Source: Tridacna crocea (taxonomy: Eukaryota > Mollusca > Bivalvia > Cardiida > Cardiidae). Taken from it: 64,000 nucleotides of DNA. Numbering within the stretch: the first letter of the stretch is position 1; every line of letters begins with the position of its first letter. The notes under the pieces were generated by a model. The model ran no database searches. It worked only from the letters and a program-made list of their open reading frames with translations, and was not told the DNA's origin. The translations under genes were made by a program, and so were the position numbers. This document shows positions 34,080 through 45,215 of the stretch, in pieces. Location of the stretch: contig OX031072.1 in NCBI GenBank assembly GCA_943736015.1, forward strand, positions 6,103,501-6,167,500, in the 5' to 3' direction.

Positions 34080-35574
34080 GGGTGTTATTTTATACCTATA
34101 TGGGATGATTGATAGCTTTCCAAACAAAGAAGTTCTTGTCTAATACCTGGGTAGATCAAAACAAAGTTCGAAATCACCCAATCAAAAAAATATTGATGGT
34201 ACCGTAATTTTATGTCAGTATGGTACAAACTTATTCCATCTAGTTGACCACCAATTTCTCCGTACCATATTGTTAACAAGTCTACTCATTTGACACACAT
34301 TGATTTTTCGTCTACAACAGTTTCACAGTATATAAACGAACTGTACCCGAACCGGATATTGTGAGTAAATTTCAATGATGTCCACTTTGCATTAGAGACA
34401 GCCGAGATAAAAATTGTTGCGTCTTTCATACTGCTGAATGTAAACTATGTGAATCTTTATGTATATTTTATGCAACACCTGTATTGTTAATACATAAACT
34501 GCTAGATAATCATTCTTAGCTTTAAAACATTGAAATTCTCAATACTCACCGCAGGCTACAACGTCATTTGCAGTAGACCCGATCTTAAATCAGCTTTTAT
34601 CATGTTAAGGCTGGCTGAAACACGTTTTCTGAGTTTGAACCGGTGCAATTAATCAATTAAAAAAGACATTTGCGGTATTGGGCATTTTAAAGTTCGATTT
34701 TGAACATAAAAAATAAGAATTAATGCCTCTATATAAAGTAGGTCAACTGTACGTTTCTTGCTGGTGATTCGTACCCTTACTTGCGAGTTTACGAAATCTA
34801 TCTGTACGATGTCTTGGGAGTTTTTTCAAATATTCTGTACGGTTCTTGGGATAAAAAATCTGATGCCTGATGGTATAAATCTGTACATTTTCATGTATAA
34901 AATTGAGTAATTCAGATGCCTTTACAGCAAACTGTCAGCCACAAGCTTTGGTGATATAATAAATCATAATTTGGAAATCCATAACGGAAAAACCTCAATA
35001 TCGAAATTTCAGAATTTGACTCAGAAAGAAAAGAAACAATTTCATATAAAAAAAAACTTCAAAAGTATTCAAAAAGATTTGAAGCTATGTAACAGGCCTC
35101 TGCTACCTAATGATGATACTAAGACAGTGAGTTTCAAGGCTTGTTTATGTGTCACCATTTTAAAAAAGCCCCATAAAGAAAGACACCATTTAGGGATGTT
35201 CACAAGTTCCTTGAAGAATCTGAATGTTTTATGCGAAATACTGTTTTATAGTTGTTATTCCTATTCCTTATAGAAATGAGTCATCAGTCAATCACTTAAG
35301 AAAATATTGTAAGAATTTGAGAAGAAATTACACTCAACGAACAATTTCTTCCTTTCTCGTAACATTTTCTATTCTTTTTCAAAATTATACTTTTATTAAG
35401 CAGATCTGTAAATTTTCCCCTAAATTCTCCCAAATTGGATAAGTCCAAGATGCTGTATCAGGAAAAGGTAATTCCTCTTTTTATCTATCAGCAGGTGAAT
35501 CCCTCTTTTTATCTATTAGCAGATGAATACAAATTGTGAAATTTTATTGCATGAATTTGTTCTGTTCCTTAAAG
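34080..35574. other. No gene recognised
   Basis: A+T-rich. A 100-codon open frame at 34971-35273 is lysine- and asparagine-rich with no family signature and lacks splice context. I do not call it. Confidence 0.45.
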
Positions 35575-35985
35575 GTGGGTATATAGATTTTTCACATCAC
35601 ACAAAATTAAATAATATATATATATATATATCACTGAAATTTATATGAAAAAACAATACAAATTATCAATAATTAAGAATCATAATATCATAAAAAAAAT
35701 TGGGGGTGGTATTATTCTCTTAAAAGGCTATGTTGCCCTTTAGGCTATTTTCAGATTTCGCGCCCCCCCCCCAATAAAAAAAAGCATTGTGGGAATGTTA
35801 ATTATAAATAAGTGACTGGCATGTGACTAATGACGCTTAAATTCCATAAGAAACATGTATTTATTTTCCATAATGTCTTCTTCGGACGCTATGTTTGAAG
35901 CTTCGTCTGTGTATTCCCAGTATGTAAATGAGCAAATTGTAAAAATAGACAGTGTGTCCCGTCGGTGTTGACCTGGGCTGTGGTA
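35575..35985 (-). repeat. Dispersed repeat (family G), inverted copy
   Basis: Reverse complement matches 18855-19205. A (TA)n run at 35611-35631 and a run of C at about 35763 have grown inside it. An insertion of about 45 bp near 35785-35830 is absent from the other copy. Confidence 0.6.
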
Positions 35986-36897
35986 AATCTCTTATTTGAG
36001 CTAATATATTATTTGGGCAGATTTTAGGAGACATGATTTTTGAAAATTAAGTCGGATTTTTTCATTTAATAAGGTTGCTTATCTGTACAAACAGAATCTA
36101 CTGCACAAGAAAAATGCATATTCCACACTGGAATATTGTCTATGGTGATGCAATGCCAGTCCTAACACAGATGCTGCCATCAACATGCCCTTCATGTAAC
36201 GAAATTGCAATGTAAAATAAATCTCATTCTAATTGAAAAAATAAGTAATTTTTGGTTTAGATTGCAAGCTTTCACTACGAAACACCTGTGTAACATGCAT
36301 TTATTTCATTTGAGTTGAGAAGTTTAGAAAAAAATTTGAGTATGTTACATGTCAGAAAAAATCAGTGTTTTGAAACTATTCTAATTTCTCGAGAAGGTTA
36401 TATAGTAAACGATTCTTAGTTGTTTGTATAAAAAATGTTACTGTAGTTTCTGTTTTGTTCTCAGAAATATTTTTTCGTTACATTAAATAGAGTGGCTTCC
36501 TTTTCTAAGCAATTTTTATCGCTGTTATATAAAGGACACATGTGTTACAGCAATGACACAAAATGTTACAGCACAGACTTAAATTTGTATTTGCAATAAT
36601 TCCATAAAAAGAATTGTACTTAATGTCTTTATTTGAGAAAATCAAATGAAACAATGATGGAATAGTTACACATAAAATAAAGAAAAGTAATTTGAACCAA
36701 AGTTCTGTCTTGTTGACTAGTTAAGATTTTAAATGTTACTGCAAGTACATCCAAGTTAATACAACTACTCTTGTATTCACTGTTAATTATATTCATGCTA
36801 TATGCATTTTAAACATTAGGGCTAATTAGGAAATAAATAATCCACATCATGACGTTTCAGAAACAAAACAGACAAAATAAATATCTATAAACATCAC
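35986..36897. other. No gene recognised
   Basis: A+T-rich intergenic DNA without exon or repeat signals that I can support. Confidence 0.5.
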
Positions 36898-37122
36898 TTC
36901 TGACCAAATGACAAAATTTAAGACTGGTCAAAATTGAAAGCACTTGCAGAAGACAAAATGAATGAAACTAAAATATGAAATCTGTTTCCAGCAAGGTAGA
37001 AAACATTGTGGGAAAAGGAAATAAATGCTGAAAAGCAACCTTTTTGCCTTTTCCTACAATGCTTTCAAAAGGCTTCTATCTCAGGGTTGTAAAAAATGGG
37101 GATTGCTCGGTAAAGAGTTAAC
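36898..37122 (+). mobile_element. TTAA fold-back element, family A
   Basis: Both terminal arms present (ACCAAATGACAAAATTTAAG, CGGTAAAGAGTTAA). The left core arm is intact, but the right arm carries changes (GCAACCTTTTTGCC), so the hairpin is weakened. Confidence 0.7.
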
Positions 37123-37469
37123 TAAATGTATTTCAAACATTGTAACAGTAAGGACATTTAGACCAGGTTCTGGCAATAGATGTTGAAAATTTAATCATGA
37201 ATTTAATGAAAAATTTTGTTTGGCTCATTGCAATGTAGCTTCAACTGCACGTTTTACAGAGTGCTATTACAAATGTATTGCATTAAACCTGCAATTTATG
37301 CAAATGAAAAATTGGAAATTAACAGTAAGAAGACAAGGAAATACTATTGTTAATACTCCCATCAATATATTTCATTCATTGTTCTCCGGGTAATCATTAC
37401 AATTTTAACGCTAATGAACGCATTAGATGGCCGTGAGTATTAGAAGAATACTATGGGTCATTTAATACT

Positions 37470-37640
37470 TCTATTTGCCACACAATCCCTAGTTTGAAGA
37501 AGCTTCTTGAAAGATCAGCATTTTCTCTTTTCCCGGAATGCTTTCTACCTTTTCAAAGACAGATTCCATGAGTTGAGCTACATTTAGATATGTCATGTGC
37601 GAAAGCTTCCAGTTTAGGTCTACAAAAATTATCTAAGACG
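37470..37640 (-). repeat. Family A half-copy
   Basis: CACAATCCCTAG start and CAGCATTTTCTCTTTTCCC present. The left core arm is deleted, so no hairpin remains. Confidence 0.5.
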
Positions 37641-39945
37641 CACGTCTTGGCATCTTTGTTTGAAAGATTCCAGAGTAACAAGTTTGTATTGGTTATGGTA
37701 ACTAAAATGCTGTATGCAGATCAAGTGTTTCTTTGAAATTCTTCATCATTTCTATTTTCATCTGTAGCTCAGTCAGTATAGTGTAAAGGACTTGAGATCC
37801 CAAACTCGGCTAATTTACTTTCTGAGGATGGATGAAAAGTCATCGGCAAAGGATTCATTTCTATTTTGCCACGGACAGTAGTCTCGAAATAGCGGGAAAG
37901 CAGTGCAATGGCCTGGAAAGTATATCGTGCGGAGTACTGGTGAAAGAAACTCCAAGAAAGCATAGATAGGTACACTAGCCACAGAGCTGTAACTGAAATA
38001 ATGTGGGGAAAAGCGCCAAACAATAAATTAATCAATCTGCTTTTGCTCTGTCGTGAAGTTTCTGATAATGAGGGTGATAATGTTTAACTTTGAAGTGCCT
38101 GTTATAGCAATTTTGTTCTCTGTCTTTCCTCTTGCTGTTCCTCCACTTCTTTCTCATTAAATTCTTTCCCCTATCTGTAATATACTCTTAATTCTTCCTG
38201 TTAAAATGTCATGGATATAACATTCTTTTCACTGCTATAAATACTTCTGTCTCTTTTCATGATCAGCATCTCTATTCTGTCTGTTTTCTCTGGAGCTCTG
38301 CATGAATTACACTCGGCCATTTTTACCCAACAATCATAGAAAGATGTTTATTTATCCCTTTAATAATGAAAAGCAAGGTTTGGTGTGTCGGAAAAAAATC
38401 AAGATAGAAGCTTTTAGTCATGTTTAATGAGCAAATGCTCAATTGATGTCAATATTTCCAAGTTAAGACCCTGTTGTTTATAATAATAATCAGGTAGTGT
38501 AGGTACTAGAATGAGAAATGAGGCAAGGTTTATAATGAACCAACACTCATTTTCCCATTATTTCTTGCTGAATTGTCTAATTTTAACAAAAGGATTTAAT
38601 ACCCTTATAGTTTTCAAAAAGTTTCATAATGGGTAAGTCAAAAGCTAATCCGAATGATAAATGGTCAAAATAAATTGCTCTTCAGAAATACACAATACAG
38701 TGCGGTTAAAAACAAATGTATTTTGAAAAGGTCAGAGAAATGTAAGTGCTTGATTTCTGCGCCATGTTAGCTTCCCTTTGTAACAACTTCTGTTCCTTGC
38801 TATAACAAGGTATTGTCAGGTTAAAATTGTAATGAAATCCATTTTGAATTTGTTGTGTGTTTATAATTTTCAACATCATAAAGATAATTTGATTAGATAG
38901 CACAGTTTTCACGGAATTTTGTTTCATTATTCAGTTTAAGTTAAAAACGATGATTGCAGTAACTCATTACTGTCTTTGCTATAACGGTAAAAAGAAAAAT
39001 CACATCCAATGTAAAAAGAGGCTGACAATGGGACTTTCTATAGATATGTAACTAGATATACTAATTACTTGACGTTGAATTAAGCTAAAAATAATATCTT
39101 TATAGAATTCAATTTCCTATTCCTGAACAAAATGTCCCCTAAGTAACAATTCGGTTACTTGCAGTAACAAAAAACATGGTTATTTTAAGGACCGTTATTG
39201 CAAGGAGGTACACAATATTTTTACAGTCTGTTGCGGACATAGGACTGTCAAACACATGTTTAATTGATGTTCATGAGTACTTTGTTTTGTGACTGTGCAT
39301 GCATTGAAGGATAATGCAATATTATGTATTTAAATGGATGTATCGTACGCAACACAAAGGACAGAATAAAAAAGTACGGTATCATATACTTACTATGAAA
39401 ATAAGATTTCTCTTCATAAACAAAAAATCAATGTTTGATTAAAGCATGCTGTCATCTGTGGTGAAAGGCTCTTTTCTGTGGAGGTAATTTTGTTGATCCC
39501 TCATGTACACCAATGATGGAACACCACTGAATTATATTATTGTTATTGCAAGGACGTGATTGTGAGGGACATTTTTTGATGGACCACAGTTCAAATATTA
39601 TGCAAGAAATTGTATGATTGTTATGTCCTTCAGTTAGAGGAAGGGTTTGTATTTGATATGGTATGTAGAAAAAACCAAGTGAAAGTCATTTTATTCTTCA
39701 ACGCAACACTTAAAGTATGGAGAATTGGTCTGGGGACAAAGCAAAATCACAAGAATTTGGCCTTAAAAGGTCAAAATGTACAGAAATTTCTGGAAAGGAC
39801 ACTATTTTGGGCACTCTGGATAATGGGTAATAGTGTATTTTATTGTTTGGAAACAAAAATTCCCAGATCTCATGAAGCAATTAATTGTTTGATTCAAAGG
39901 ACAGAAAATCTGCCCAAATTATAGAATAGCTCATTTCTCTTGTTG
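37641..39945. other. No gene recognised
   Basis: A+T-rich intergenic DNA. A segment at 37916-37990 shares words with 50640-50745 (ACTGG.A, AAGCAT.GATAGGT.CACT), so it is probably another low-copy repeat. Confidence 0.45.
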
Positions 39946-40070
39946 TCGGATGGTTTTCGACTACTGGGGTTTAATGAAAGAAAATTATACGACTTTGGGA
40001 GTATAAAGATTTTTTTTTGTATTTTTGTAAAATTTTTGTCCCAAAATCTGAAGGGCCACCTGTAACACAT
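39946..40070 (-). repeat. Family G fragment
   Basis: Inverted match of 18726-18845, with TTTTCGACTACTGGGGTTT and TGTCCCAAAATCTGAA-type words. Confidence 0.6.
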
Positions 40071-40789
40071 GAAAAGGAAGCAGAATAAAACTGAGTCTTT
40101 TTGTACTATTATGTTTGGCTGCTTTTCTCTCAAAAACCCGATCTTCAGTGACTGTTAACAGCCACAAGAATAGATGTTCAATGACCTGTCGCAGCTGTTA
40201 CATATCTCCACGTGTTTCATATTTGATAAAGTCTTTTATTCTGGTCGGCCTTGATCACCGATTTCAACACTAACTTATGGAAATAAAATGCAGCTCCACC
40301 CATACCCTGCTGTAATAAAAGAGCTGTGCAGTACACTCTGCATGAACTAAAGACGCAAATAAAATGTGACACATAGTCCTTGTGACACGTAATCCTTCAA
40401 CAAAACATACAACGAATGGTGTTCAGAAAGGGCACTGATAATGACAAAAGAACAAAGTCATTGTTCCACTTTTATAATATAAAATAGCGTATTTCATATG
40501 TGGTGGTACGAGGATAAGGTTGTACACATGGTGGGTAGACGAGGGGTCGAATGGGTAGGTTAGAGATTATTCAGTGTCGACCGATTACAGTGCTGACAGC
40601 ACTTTGATTTTTTTTAATACGATGGAAGGGTCGTATTATGTTATGGCCACGGTCGGTCACCGTTAGCATTTTTTGTATGCACCCACAGTTTCCATCGGAA
40701 TGATATGAAACTTAGTACAATGAATCTCTATGATGTGTGGTTTTGCATGTGACTTTTCAAATTTGGATCTCTGTAGGGTTCTAGATTTT

Positions 40790-41075
40790 AACCCATTTCA
40801 CTGACAAGCCCCTTTGGGCGTATATGCACTGCTGTGCGAAGCTCATGTTATTTTTTTGCCAATGAGACAAATTTGTGTCATTTTGAACGTATACTTAGAA
40901 ATGATTCACATATAATCACAGCTAATATTTTTTACTTGTGATATGTATATTAGATTTTATACAGCATACAAAGTGTTGTGGCAAAGGGTGAAATTACTTG
41001 TAACGAGGAGTTCCACCTTTTTGCCACAAAATTTTCAAAGATTCTTCAGTACAACTGCATTGAAATGACAATGTA
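40790..41075. repeat. Family B fold-back, decayed
   Basis: GTTGTGGCAAAGGGTGAAAT and CACCTTTTTGCCACAA form the arms around 40975-41030. The outer ends have diverged. Confidence 0.55.
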
Positions 41076-41794
41076 AGGAATAAATTGCGAAACAAAGTTT
41101 GTATTGAGCACTCTAGTAACATGCGTAATGGATGCTTCGCTCTTGTGTAGGTATAAAGCAATGGAAATCCCCGTATGGCACTCGCAAGAATTCGTTCAGC
41201 CAACTCGCAAGTAATGTACAGATCATTTACTTGATATTTGCAAGAAGGGTACAGTATCAAATCGTTTGCCATGCAGAATTTCCATACATTTTTAGGTAAT
41301 TTTAACAAATTTTGTCGGCATATATTGGCTGTTTTGTGAAGAGCATACATTTAGAAACAAAACTTTACAAATGGGTATCGGATAAATAGACGGAATTATA
41401 CATAAATTGCCCTGTGAAAACAGCATGTATAGTAGTGAGCAAAAGAAGTGAAGACGAGTATTGCACTTTATCAGCAATTACATGACCAAAGATGGTAAAT
41501 GGTGTATTTATTTGAAAGATACATTATTTCATTCAATGATGCAAATGTTTACAAGTTGCGTGAAAGTCACAACAACCTGTCGATCTCAATTATTCAAAGG
41601 TACCCACCTGTTTTCACCAATCGATTCATGGAATTTACTCGCAAGATCCGGTTTGGGTACAGTTCGTTTATATACTGTGAGTTTTGTTGTCTGATGAAAA
41701 GTTAATGTCCCTACTGACATTACGTCGTTCATTTTGCAGAAGTCAGTGCAGGTAGGAATCAGTTGAAGATAGTGGGTGTGGTTTATTTATCTGA

Positions 41795-42055
41795 TTTGCA
41801 TTTATTTATCGTCGCCACAGATTGCCCATATGGGCGACGCCCCCTTAAGGCTGTTAGTATTGCTACGGAGGAAGTGCTGATACAGAATGAAACCCATCCT
41901 AAGTTACGCCTTGTTCCTTTACGTGCTGGGTGTATAGCACCGTCACATGGGACCTTGATTAAATGTATTACCCGAAAGACTATTTGTAATTTTAGAGGAT
42001 CAGCCCAGGGAATCGAACCGAAACCCTCAGGTGACCCGAAAACATCCCAATCAGA
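41795..42055 (-). mobile_element. tRNA-derived SINE, copy 2
   Basis: On the minus strand, GGTTCGATTCC (a good B box) is followed by GTCTTTCGGGTAATACATTT, CAAGGTCCCATGTGACGG and GCACGTAAAGGAAC. This is the same central block as at 25200-25290, so the two form one family. A family D fragment abuts it at 42053. Confidence 0.75.
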
Positions 42056-42189
42056 AGTTGTGTTACTTTCCAAATTAGAATATTTTGGAGAATAAGAATA
42101 AAAACATTCTAATGAATGGTTGGTCAACACTTCAGACTGAAAGAGTCTTTTGATATCTTATTTGGGCATTTATTGTTTGTTGAAAAAAA

Positions 42190-42420
42190 TCATTAGATTT
42201 ATTCAACAGACAAAAATTTAGACGCTTCCATTTTTGAAAGCTTTTGCGGACGAAGATTGTACTTGAATCAAGTTATTATATTTGCCCTTAGAAACACAGA
42301 AAACTATGTTGGGAAAAGGAGACAATGCTATAGTAACTAGAATTTTCCCTTGTTTCTAAAATGTTTCCAAGAACCTTCGTTAGGTTTGCTATTTCTCAGA
42401 ATTATTTTATAACTAGATAA
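42190..42420 (+). repeat. Family A fold-back, decayed
   Basis: GGGAAAAGGAGACAATGCT and ACTAGAATTTTCCCTTG preserve about half the pairing. Confidence 0.5.
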
Positions 42421-43600
42421 GTGAGGCCCAGATAAGCACATCATCATTTACACAAATACAGATAAGCGGCGGTCTGGATCACAGGCGTTATGTCGATCTT
42501 CGCCACCTATATAATGTAACAGAGCTAAGATAAGAGGGAGTAATGATGTTCTAAATTCGTTAATCCTCTTCCAAACCCTATGAGACGATTCTAATGAACA
42601 CCCATAAAAGGGGGTTTATTAATAATTATTTTCTGTTATGAAATTAAAATCACTCCCTCTATCTGGAGCTCTAATGTAATATGTAAGTCTTATATATTAC
42701 ATCATATAGGTGAAGAAGTTCGTCATAACATGAACGCCTGTGGTCTGGATGCATTATACCCAGCAAGCGATCAAATAAAACTATGGGTCCATAAAATCTA
42801 ATTTGTCAAATAACCGACTGCATCTGGTAGTAGTCTGGTTCATAGGATATGCAAAAAAAAAAAGAACAATGTCAATAGGTTTCATGTTGCAGATTACTGA
42901 AATCTCCTCACAGAGCATGAATCAGATGTACATCGGTCTATTTTGCTGTAGCATATACTGTGCCATTTAATTATCCATAATTGCAGTCTTTACAGGGGCT
43001 TTGAATCAGATTCCCCTCCCCCTTTTAGGGGCTGGGTGGAGGAGAATTAAGAAATATTATAATTTGTAAGAAAAAAATCATGGCGATGCGACTGTTTACC
43101 CTCAGTTGGAAAAAAAAACGAAAAAAATGGCTCCAAAGTGGCTTAAATCGTCCACTTTTATTTTAATTTATATTACTTTTTATGAGCGTTTCCTTTACCA
43201 TTTGAAATGACGAAAAAGCCGAGAGAAATAAACCACTGGGGTCATTTTTTTACGTAGAATAATGACCCTTAGGTCATTTTGTAGGGAAGGTCTTTTCTCT
43301 GCATTACACCGGCACGCTTGCACCAGGATACCCCATATCTGTATCTTTGGAGTACTTTGAACAAAAAGCATGACACAGGCTGATAACGACTCGATGGCTG
43401 CTAGATTTTGATTGGTGTCCTTGACTTGTCTGATAGGTGTAGAGGAAATGATACAGTCTCTCAAACTGAATATTCTAGATTCAAGAAGGGTGATGAGTAA
43501 TATCGTTGAAACTAGGGGTATTTTTTGCTGCGAGTCATAGGTCTCTATCAAGGATTTAAGGTACATGTATACCCTGCCCCCCAACTCTCATGTTAAAAGA
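42421..43600. other. No gene recognised
   Basis: A 129-residue minus-strand frame (43195-43584) is open but shows no family motif or splice context. I leave it uncalled. Confidence 0.4.
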
Positions 43601-43790
43601 CGGAAGTTGACTAAATTTGCCGAATAGCCTTTACGAAAACGTCGATGTTACACGATATTTACCGATGAGTAAGTAAGTCTAAGCCCAAAACTATCATATT
43701 ATACTTCGGAAGTTGCCGAGATTGGCCAAATAGCCTTTACGAAAACGTCGATGTTTACAGATGAGTTAGGGTCGTAGACCTTCACAAGCA
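43601..43790. repeat. Imperfect direct duplication of about 107 bp
   Basis: CGGAAGTTG at 43601 recurs at 43707, and AATAGCCTTTACGAAAACGT follows in both units. Confidence 0.75.
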
Positions 43791-43855
43791 AGGCGTGAAA
43801 CTACTCGAATGAATTATATTAAACCGGAGTTAGCTAAGCACCAACACTGACTTTT

Positions 43856-43935
43856 TGCCGACAGTGTAGCCCAAGATCAGACTTTACAAAACATGCAATA
43901 TGATCTTAGGTCTGCATTGTCTGATAAAGGCATTT
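43856..43935. repeat. GATC-hairpin repeat fragment
   Basis: CCCAAGATCAGACTT and ATATGATCTTAGGTC arms with the TTGTCTGATAAAGG tail. Confidence 0.5.
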
Positions 43936-44617
43936 TCCGTCCGTGCCCTCTTTCCCCCCCTCCCCCCTACACACATATACAAATTCCTTCGACTGAAAAT
44001 TCGTAATTTTACTCTGAGCTTATAAGTTTCATTTAACTTATTGAGCAAGCTAAGAGCTCATAATATTGGAGTCATCTCGTCATTCTTCCTGTTTTTCTAT
44101 CCGAACATTAAAATTTTGTCTTGAGCCTTTCTTCCAAAGTTTGAGTAAATAAGTCATTGGCTTCAAACTTCAGAGAGAGATAGATCACATTGTTCACAAG
44201 CGTAGTGCACAATATCTGAAGCGATATCTTCAGTATTTAAGGAGTTGTTTCCCCTTTTCATAGATTTATTCTTTTGGTTTGTTCCTGAGCAGTTCTATAA
44301 AATGTATTGATTTTCACTTCAGATACAGAAAACAATGAGGAAACGTGCAGTCCACAGAAGTAATTGGCTTTCGTTATTTCACACATTTTTTAAATAATTA
44401 TCTGTTCCTACGTAGCGTTCTTAAATCATTTAGATAAAAATAGAATGAAGCGGAAGGGTATAAAATCTAACTTGGTCAACAATAGTGATAACAATCACGA
44501 GTACTTAACACGATAAGCGATGGGATTGACATACATATACAGGTTAAATCAATAATCATTTTCAAACACATAACTTGAATAATTCTTCAGTGTCATACAT
44601 CTGGAATTGTCTTTAAA

Positions 44618-45215
44618 ATGGAAAGCAATGTTTCTACTTTTCTTCAGAAGGAAGACTGTGGTCGCTTGTTGATCAAAGAATCGGAGAATGGTCTCTTTGA
44701 ATGCCTAAGCTCACATGGATTTCATGATGAGGTTGAAAACTTTCAGAATATGTTCAAGTCGTTCATGCAGAGAGACGAAGAGAAAACATTATTCAAAAGT
44801 ATTCTACAGCTGTTAGACAACACCGGAGGAGTACCCATGAAGTCGAAACAGGAGAATGACAGAGTGTTTAACTCAAGATTAGAAGCATGTTATCAGGACA
44901 TCGTTATGAATTGTTCAAATATCCTACCAGATACAAACTTTCTTCAAGTGTACGTGTTTGCCATAGCAACTCTTATTGGCAGGCCAATTTATATTCTTTA
45001 CAAGGATGAAAACGAGGAGCTGTCGTGGTTGTATTTTCCTTGGTTGTACAGCCACACTTACGACGAAATCAGACAGAACACAAACTACACAGCACAACCG
45101 TACATTACCATGTACTTTTCCGAAACTCGTTGTTTCATGATAGAGTCCTGCGGTACAGTATGCATGGAACCCAAATCCTACGGATGTCTTGGGATGTACA
45201 AAGAGGGAATGAAAG
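44618..45215 (+). CDS. Gene 2 exon 1: degenerate OTU-like domain
   Basis: 199 codons plus one base, ATG at 44618 and donor ATGAAAG|GTATTT. It aligns with gene 1 exon 1 along its whole length: FLQKEDCGR, NGLFECLSSHGF, LLDNTGGVP, AIATLIGRPIYIL, ELSW and ITMYF. Several Cys residues near the end (C172, C178, C182, C190) are specific to this copy. Confidence 0.82.

Noticed and set aside
39610-39924. 104-residue plus-strand frame
   Set aside because: It abuts a family G repeat and has no family signature or intron signals.
41763-42130. 110- and 115-residue frames on opposite strands
   Set aside because: Both lie on the SINE copy at 41795-42055 and a MITE fragment.
43195-43584. 129-residue minus-strand frame
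   Set aside because: No motif, no splice context and no paralog in the window. Possibly old repeat sequence.
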